In this document: positions 4,964 to 7,005 of the stretch, piece after piece
How the letters are laid out: each line of letters opens with the position of its first letter
Numbering within the stretch: the first letter of the stretch is position 1
NCBI GenBank assembly: GCA_964472565.1
Contig: CAYYNB010000245.1
Coordinates: 1 to 7,005 of the forward strand
Origin: DATAMF01 sp964472565
GTDB lineage: Bacteria; Chloroflexota; Anaerolineae; Aggregatilineales; Aggregatilineaceae
Reading direction: 5' to 3'
Length of the DNA: 7,005 nucleotides
Notes under the pieces: model-generated
What the model was told of the DNA's origin: nothing
The model's database searches: none
The model's input: only the letters and a program-made list of their open reading frames with translations
Made by a program: the position numbers and the translations under genes

Positions 4964-5755
4964 TCAGGTGCTGGCGCAGAGGCGGAAGCCTACCGCGTCG
5001 TAGCCGTAATCGGGCTGGTCGAGATCGCGGTAGGTGACGGTGGCACGTTCGGGTTCGACGTTCCACGCGCCGCCGCGCAGCACGCGCTCAAAGCAGCCGG
5101 AGAGATCGACATTTTCGGGGTCGCTGAAGTCGTTGAGGCACCATTCCCAGACATTGCCGCACATATCGAGCAGGCCATAGGGTGATGCGCCGCCGGGAAA
5201 CAGACCGACGGGGGATGTCTGCTTGAGGTCGTGGGATTTCTCCTTGAGATTGGCACAACCACAGATGAATTCACTGCCCCAGGGATAACGGCGGGCATCG
5301 GTGCCGCGCGCGCCTTTTTCCCATTCGTATTCGGGGGGGAGGCGGATGGCGGCTCCGGGGGTGGGGACGAGATCGCGGGACAGCACGGTTTGGGCGGTGA
5401 GCCAACGACAAAAAGCGACGGCAGCACACCAGGAGACATGCTCGCGGGGGTGGTTGGCGATGGGCCAGCGCTGATCGTCAGGATGCGATTCGCAGGTGAT
5501 CAGACCGTTCCACCAGACGGGATTGGCGAAGCCGTCCGGGGCATCGATGAAGACCTGAAACTGAAGCGTGGTGACAGGATAACGAGCGAGGTAGTAGGTG
5601 GGGAGATGGATTAGTTCGCCGTCCTGGTAAAAGAAGTTGCCTGCCGGAATGGGAACCCATTCGATGTCGGGCAGACCGTCCGCACGGAGGCCGACGCCGG
5701 GGCGGGTATCATCGAGACAGGTCAAGAGTTGATATACAGATGTCGAAATTTCCAT
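4964..5755 (-). CDS. FGE/SUMF1-fold protein (formylglycine-generating-enzyme-like domain), copper cysteines absent
   Basis: The 263-residue product is essentially one FGE-sulfatase domain. Family landmarks are IEWVPIPAGNF (31-41), LARYPVTTLQFQVFI (56-70), HPREHVSWCAAVAFCRWL (102-119), IRLPPEYEWEKGARG (137-151), RRYPWG (155-160), SPVGLFPGGASPYGLLDM (181-198), CGNVWEW (199-205), RVLRGGAWN (224-232) and GFRLC (256-260). True sulfatase-activating enzymes have two copper-binding cysteines two and seven residues after GGSY/W; here those positions are V233 and A238, so formylglycine formation is unlikely. The lead-in RPGVG...DGLPDI (18-30) is one I associate with FGE domains at the ends of larger bacterial signalling proteins, but here the domain stands alone with only about 17 residues before it. 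No signal peptide is visible, so it is probably cytoplasmic. Its function is unknown; ligand or protein binding or an EgtB-like oxidase are alternatives. AGAGAGG lies 11 bases before the ATG, a long but usable spacing. Confidence 0.9.
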   Translation of the reverse strand: MEISTSVYQLLTCLDDTRPGVGLRADGLPDIEWVPIPAGNFFYQDGELIHLPTYYLARYPVTTLQFQVFIDAPDGFANPVWWNGLITCESHPDDQRWPIANHPREHVSWCAAVAFCRWLTAQTVLSRDLVPTPGAAIRLPPEYEWEKGARGTDARRYPWGSEFICGCANLKEKSHDLKQTSPVGLFPGGASPYGLLDMCGNVWEWCLNDFSDPENVDLSGCFERVLRGGAWNVEPERATVTYRDLDQPDYGYDAVGFRLCAST

Positions 5756-5796
5756 GAGGCTACTAACCTCTCTACTACATTCGCTCTTGAATATTT

Positions 5797-5825
5797 ATTG
5801 TACACCTATTTTTGAGAAGTGCGAA
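5797..5825 (-). promoter_or_regulatory. Likely sigma-70-type promoter for the FGE-like gene
   Basis: On the minus strand TTCGCA (5820-5825, 4 of 6 to TTGACA) and TACAAT (5797-5802, 5 of 6 to TATAAT) are spaced by exactly 17 bases. Transcription would begin near 5790, about 35 bases upstream of the ATG at 5755. The region around it (about 5775-5835) is clearly AT-rich compared with its surroundings, as expected for a promoter. Confidence 0.6.
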
Positions 5826-5840
5826 ATTAAAAACGGAGGG

Positions 5841-5862
5841 CGCAGCAAGCCGCGTGTCTACG
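5841..5862. repeat. Degenerate hairpin repeat CGCAGC-AA-GCCGCG
   Basis: The stem 5841-5846 / 5849-5854 has one A/C mismatch and a two-base loop, followed by TGTCTACG. It is the same repeat as 4834-4854 with a few changes. It lies upstream of the FGE-gene promoter and of the transporter. Confidence 0.5.
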
Positions 5863-5872
5863 GGAACGGAGT

Positions 5873-5889
5873 TTGTGCATTATTCACAA
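5873..5889. promoter_or_regulatory. Operator-like palindrome TTGTGCATTATTCACAA
   Basis: The 17-base site is symmetric about its central T: TTGTG and CACAA are perfect arms and AT/AT continue the symmetry, giving 7 of 8 pairs. The length and AT-rich centre suit a dimeric regulator. It lies in the divergent gap, about 48 bases upstream of the FGE-gene promoter and about 100 bases upstream of the transporter start. It resembles TGTG-N-CACA sites but the spacing is one short of the CRP consensus, so I name no regulator. Confidence 0.4.
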
Positions 5890-5899
5890 CGATTGGACT

Positions 5900-5917
5900 T
5901 ATGGAGGGGTATCCATA
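5900..5917. promoter_or_regulatory. Short inverted repeat TATGGA-N6-TCCATA upstream of the transporter
   Basis: Perfect 6-bp arms (5900-5905 / 5912-5917) with a GGGGTA spacer, about 70 bases upstream of the transporter ATG. It overlaps a weak plus-strand promoter reading, TTGGAC-N17-TATAGG. It could be a regulator site or chance; arms of this length do occur by chance. Confidence 0.3.
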
Positions 5918-5989
5918 TAGGACCAAGTGGCGTGACAAGAAGCGGGGGCATCCCTGATAATGGGAGGAATGTGTAAGGAGAGACAGGTT

Positions 5990-6946
5990 ATGACGCGGTA
6001 CAAAGCAGATATCAGCATGGCTCTGATTGTGATAGTGTGGGGCCTGCATTACATTGTGGTCAAAGACGCGATTGACGATTTCGCGCCGCTGACCTTCAAC
6101 GCGATCCGGTTTTCGCTGGGGCTGCCGATTTTGCTGGCGTTCGGGCTGCGGCGGCTGTCGAAGATCGCGCGGGAGGACGTGGTACGGCTGCTGCTGCTGG
6201 GACTGATTGGCCCGTTCGGATACCAGATTTTCTTCATTTTGGGCATCGAACGAACGACTTCGACTAATACAGCGCTGCTGTTGGCAACAATGCCGATGTG
6301 GACGGCGGTGCTGACGATTTTCATGGGGATCGTGATGATCCGGCGGCAGATGATCATGGGCGTGATTTTGTCGTTGATCGGCGTGGTGCTGGTGGTGCTG
6401 GTGTCGGAATCGGGCGGGGTGGCGCTGTCGGCTACCGATCTGCTGGGGAGCGGATTCGCACTCGGCGCGGCGATCACGTCGGCGTATTACAACATCGGGA
6501 TCAAGCCGCTGGTGGATCGATATGGCGGGACGACGATTGCCATGTGGACGTATATCATTACGGCGGTGGGACTGTGGATCGTGTCGGCTCCTGATCTGGT
6601 GCAGATCGGGCCGGGGGATATTCCGGGGCATATCTGGCCGAATCTGATCTACAGCGGGGTGCTGTCGTGCGCGTTCGGGTTTTTGGTGGAAAGCTATGCG
6701 ATTGCCCATATCGGCCCGGCGCGGGTGTCACACTATTATAATATTACGCCGCTGGTGGCGGCGGTGGGCGGCGTGGTGCTGCTGGGCGAACCATTCACGG
6801 TGGTGTTGGTGATCGGCGCGGCGCTGACGCTGGGTGGATCGGTGATCACGCGGCGGAATACGTATCTGAAGCTGCCGAAGGGCGAACCGCTGAAGCAGAC
6901 GCAGGAAACGAGTGTGCGCGCGGAGGCGTGTGTGGAGGTGGGGTAG
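5990..6946 (+). CDS. DMT superfamily transporter, EamA (RhaT/YdcZ-like drug/metabolite) permease
   Basis: The 318-residue product is an inner-membrane carrier built from two tandem EamA domains, about ten membrane helices. Domain 1 (about 8-138) starts ISMALIVIVWGLHYIVVK, includes FNAIRFSLGLPILLAFG (36-52), GYQIFFILGIERTTSTNTAL (77-96) with the typical loop before the third and fourth helices, and MGVILSLIGVVLVVLV (123-138). Domain 2 (about 150-286) includes SAYYNIGIKPLVDRYG, WTYIITAVGLWIV (186-198), LIYSGVLSCAFGFLVESYAI (219-238) and NITPLVAAVGGVVLLGEPFT (251-270), the conserved second-repeat signature. Members export or import small metabolites such as amino acids; the substrate cannot be read from sequence. 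I chose the ATG at 5990 because AAGGAG lies nine bases upstream (5975-5980); an in-frame ATG at 5960 lacks such a site. It is transcribed away from the FGE-like gene and is not in an operon within this window. Confidence 0.93.
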   Translation: MTRYKADISMALIVIVWGLHYIVVKDAIDDFAPLTFNAIRFSLGLPILLAFGLRRLSKIAREDVVRLLLLGLIGPFGYQIFFILGIERTTSTNTALLLATMPMWTAVLTIFMGIVMIRRQMIMGVILSLIGVVLVVLVSESGGVALSATDLLGSGFALGAAITSAYYNIGIKPLVDRYGGTTIAMWTYIITAVGLWIVSAPDLVQIGPGDIPGHIWPNLIYSGVLSCAFGFLVESYAIAHIGPARVSHYYNITPLVAAVGGVVLLGEPFTVVLVIGAALTLGGSVITRRNTYLKLPKGEPLKQTQETSVRAEACVEVG

Positions 6947-7005
6947 AACCTCACCCCTATCCTCCCGGCCTCCTTTCCCCGCACGCGGAGAAAGGAGGGG
7001 AAAAG
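6946..7005 (+). repeat. Interspersed repeat, copy E, with terminal hairpin after the transporter gene
   Basis: GAACCTCACCCC begins on the last base of the transporter stop codon. A diverged middle follows, then a hairpin: CCTCCTTTC (6969-6977) / GAAAGGAGG (6990-6998) plus an inner CCGC/GCGG (6979-6982 / 6985-6988) across one C/A mismatch. On the plus strand it could terminate the transporter transcript, although A-rich rather than T-rich sequence follows. It may continue past the window edge. Confidence 0.7.

Noticed and set aside
4964..5080. Possible diversity-generating retroelement target: the C-terminal RGGAWN...GFRL segment of the FGE fold resembles variable regions of such systems
   Set aside because: No reverse transcriptase or template repeat is present, the segment is not enriched in AAC-type codons, and the nearby 40-bp repeats do not match it.
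4871..5614. Plus-strand frames of 104 and 127 codons opposite the FGE-like gene
   Set aside because: The minus-strand protein has a full set of FGE landmarks; these are shadows.
5873..5889. CRP/FNR site
   Set aside because: The half-sites TGTG and CACA are present but the spacing is one base shorter than the CRP consensus TGTGA-N6-TCACA, and the FNR core TTGAT is absent.
5960..5989. Upstream ATG codons (5960 and 5969) for the transporter
   Set aside because: Neither has a Shine-Dalgarno at a workable distance, while the ATG at 5990 does, and the first membrane helix starts soon after it.
5858..6709. 283-codon minus-strand frame antisense to the transporter
   Set aside because: It is rich in His, Gln, Arg and Pro with no recognisable domain and lies opposite a clear EamA transporter. 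This is the usual antisense shadow of a GC-rich gene.
1214..7005. CRISPR array from the repeated elements
   Set aside because: Copies are irregularly spaced (127 to over 2000 bp), diverged, hairpin-bearing and separated by genes; no regular spacers and no cas genes are present.

Overview
The window is GC-rich bacterial DNA with two parts. The left part (about 1-2900, all on the minus strand) is the start of a tailed-phage DNA packaging and head module: small terminase, large terminase, then an HK97-type portal protein that runs off the left edge. The right part (about 3325-6946) looks like ordinary chromosome: a secreted beta-propeller protein, a stand-alone formylglycine-generating-enzyme-fold (FGE/SUMF1-like) protein, and, divergently transcribed, a DMT/EamA-family membrane transporter. 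No integrase, repressor, att site, tRNA, rRNA, CRISPR array or IS transposase can be seen.

Organism: I infer a Chloroflexota-like (Anaerolineae-type) bacterium. The basis is the dense interspersed intergenic repeats (GAACCTCACCCC followed by a CCCCTCTC...GAGAGGGG hairpin, and hairpins followed by CCCCTACG) and the FGE-fold protein with the RPGVG...DGLPDI lead-in. This rests on recall of repeat style, not on a search, and should be taken as moderate to low confidence.

Layout: portal (1-1157, partial), a repeat-bearing gap, terL (1277-2557), terS (2343-2858, overlapping terL by 215 bp), then a 466-bp gene-free gap. That gap holds a 33-nt near-perfect palindrome just upstream of terS, a 50-bp interspersed repeat, six tandem copies of a 13-bp unit and a 10-bp-stem hairpin. 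Next come the beta-propeller gene (3325-4587) and a 376-bp gap made almost wholly of interspersed repeats and one 40-bp direct duplication. The FGE-like gene (4964-5755) follows. A 234-bp divergent control region (minus-strand promoter, degenerate repeat, operator-like palindrome) leads to the transporter (5990-6946), which ends directly in another repeat.

How the genes work together: TerS would recognise phage DNA, TerL would cut it and drive it by ATP hydrolysis through the portal into the capsid. These three are one functional unit. The other three genes show no sequence evidence of a shared pathway with each other or with the phage module. I did not find a convincing new multi-gene system. 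The points most worth checking are the repeats embedded in the phage module, the terS/terL overlap that runs through the Walker A region, the palindrome in front of terS, and the family of hairpins with changing stems and a constant flank.
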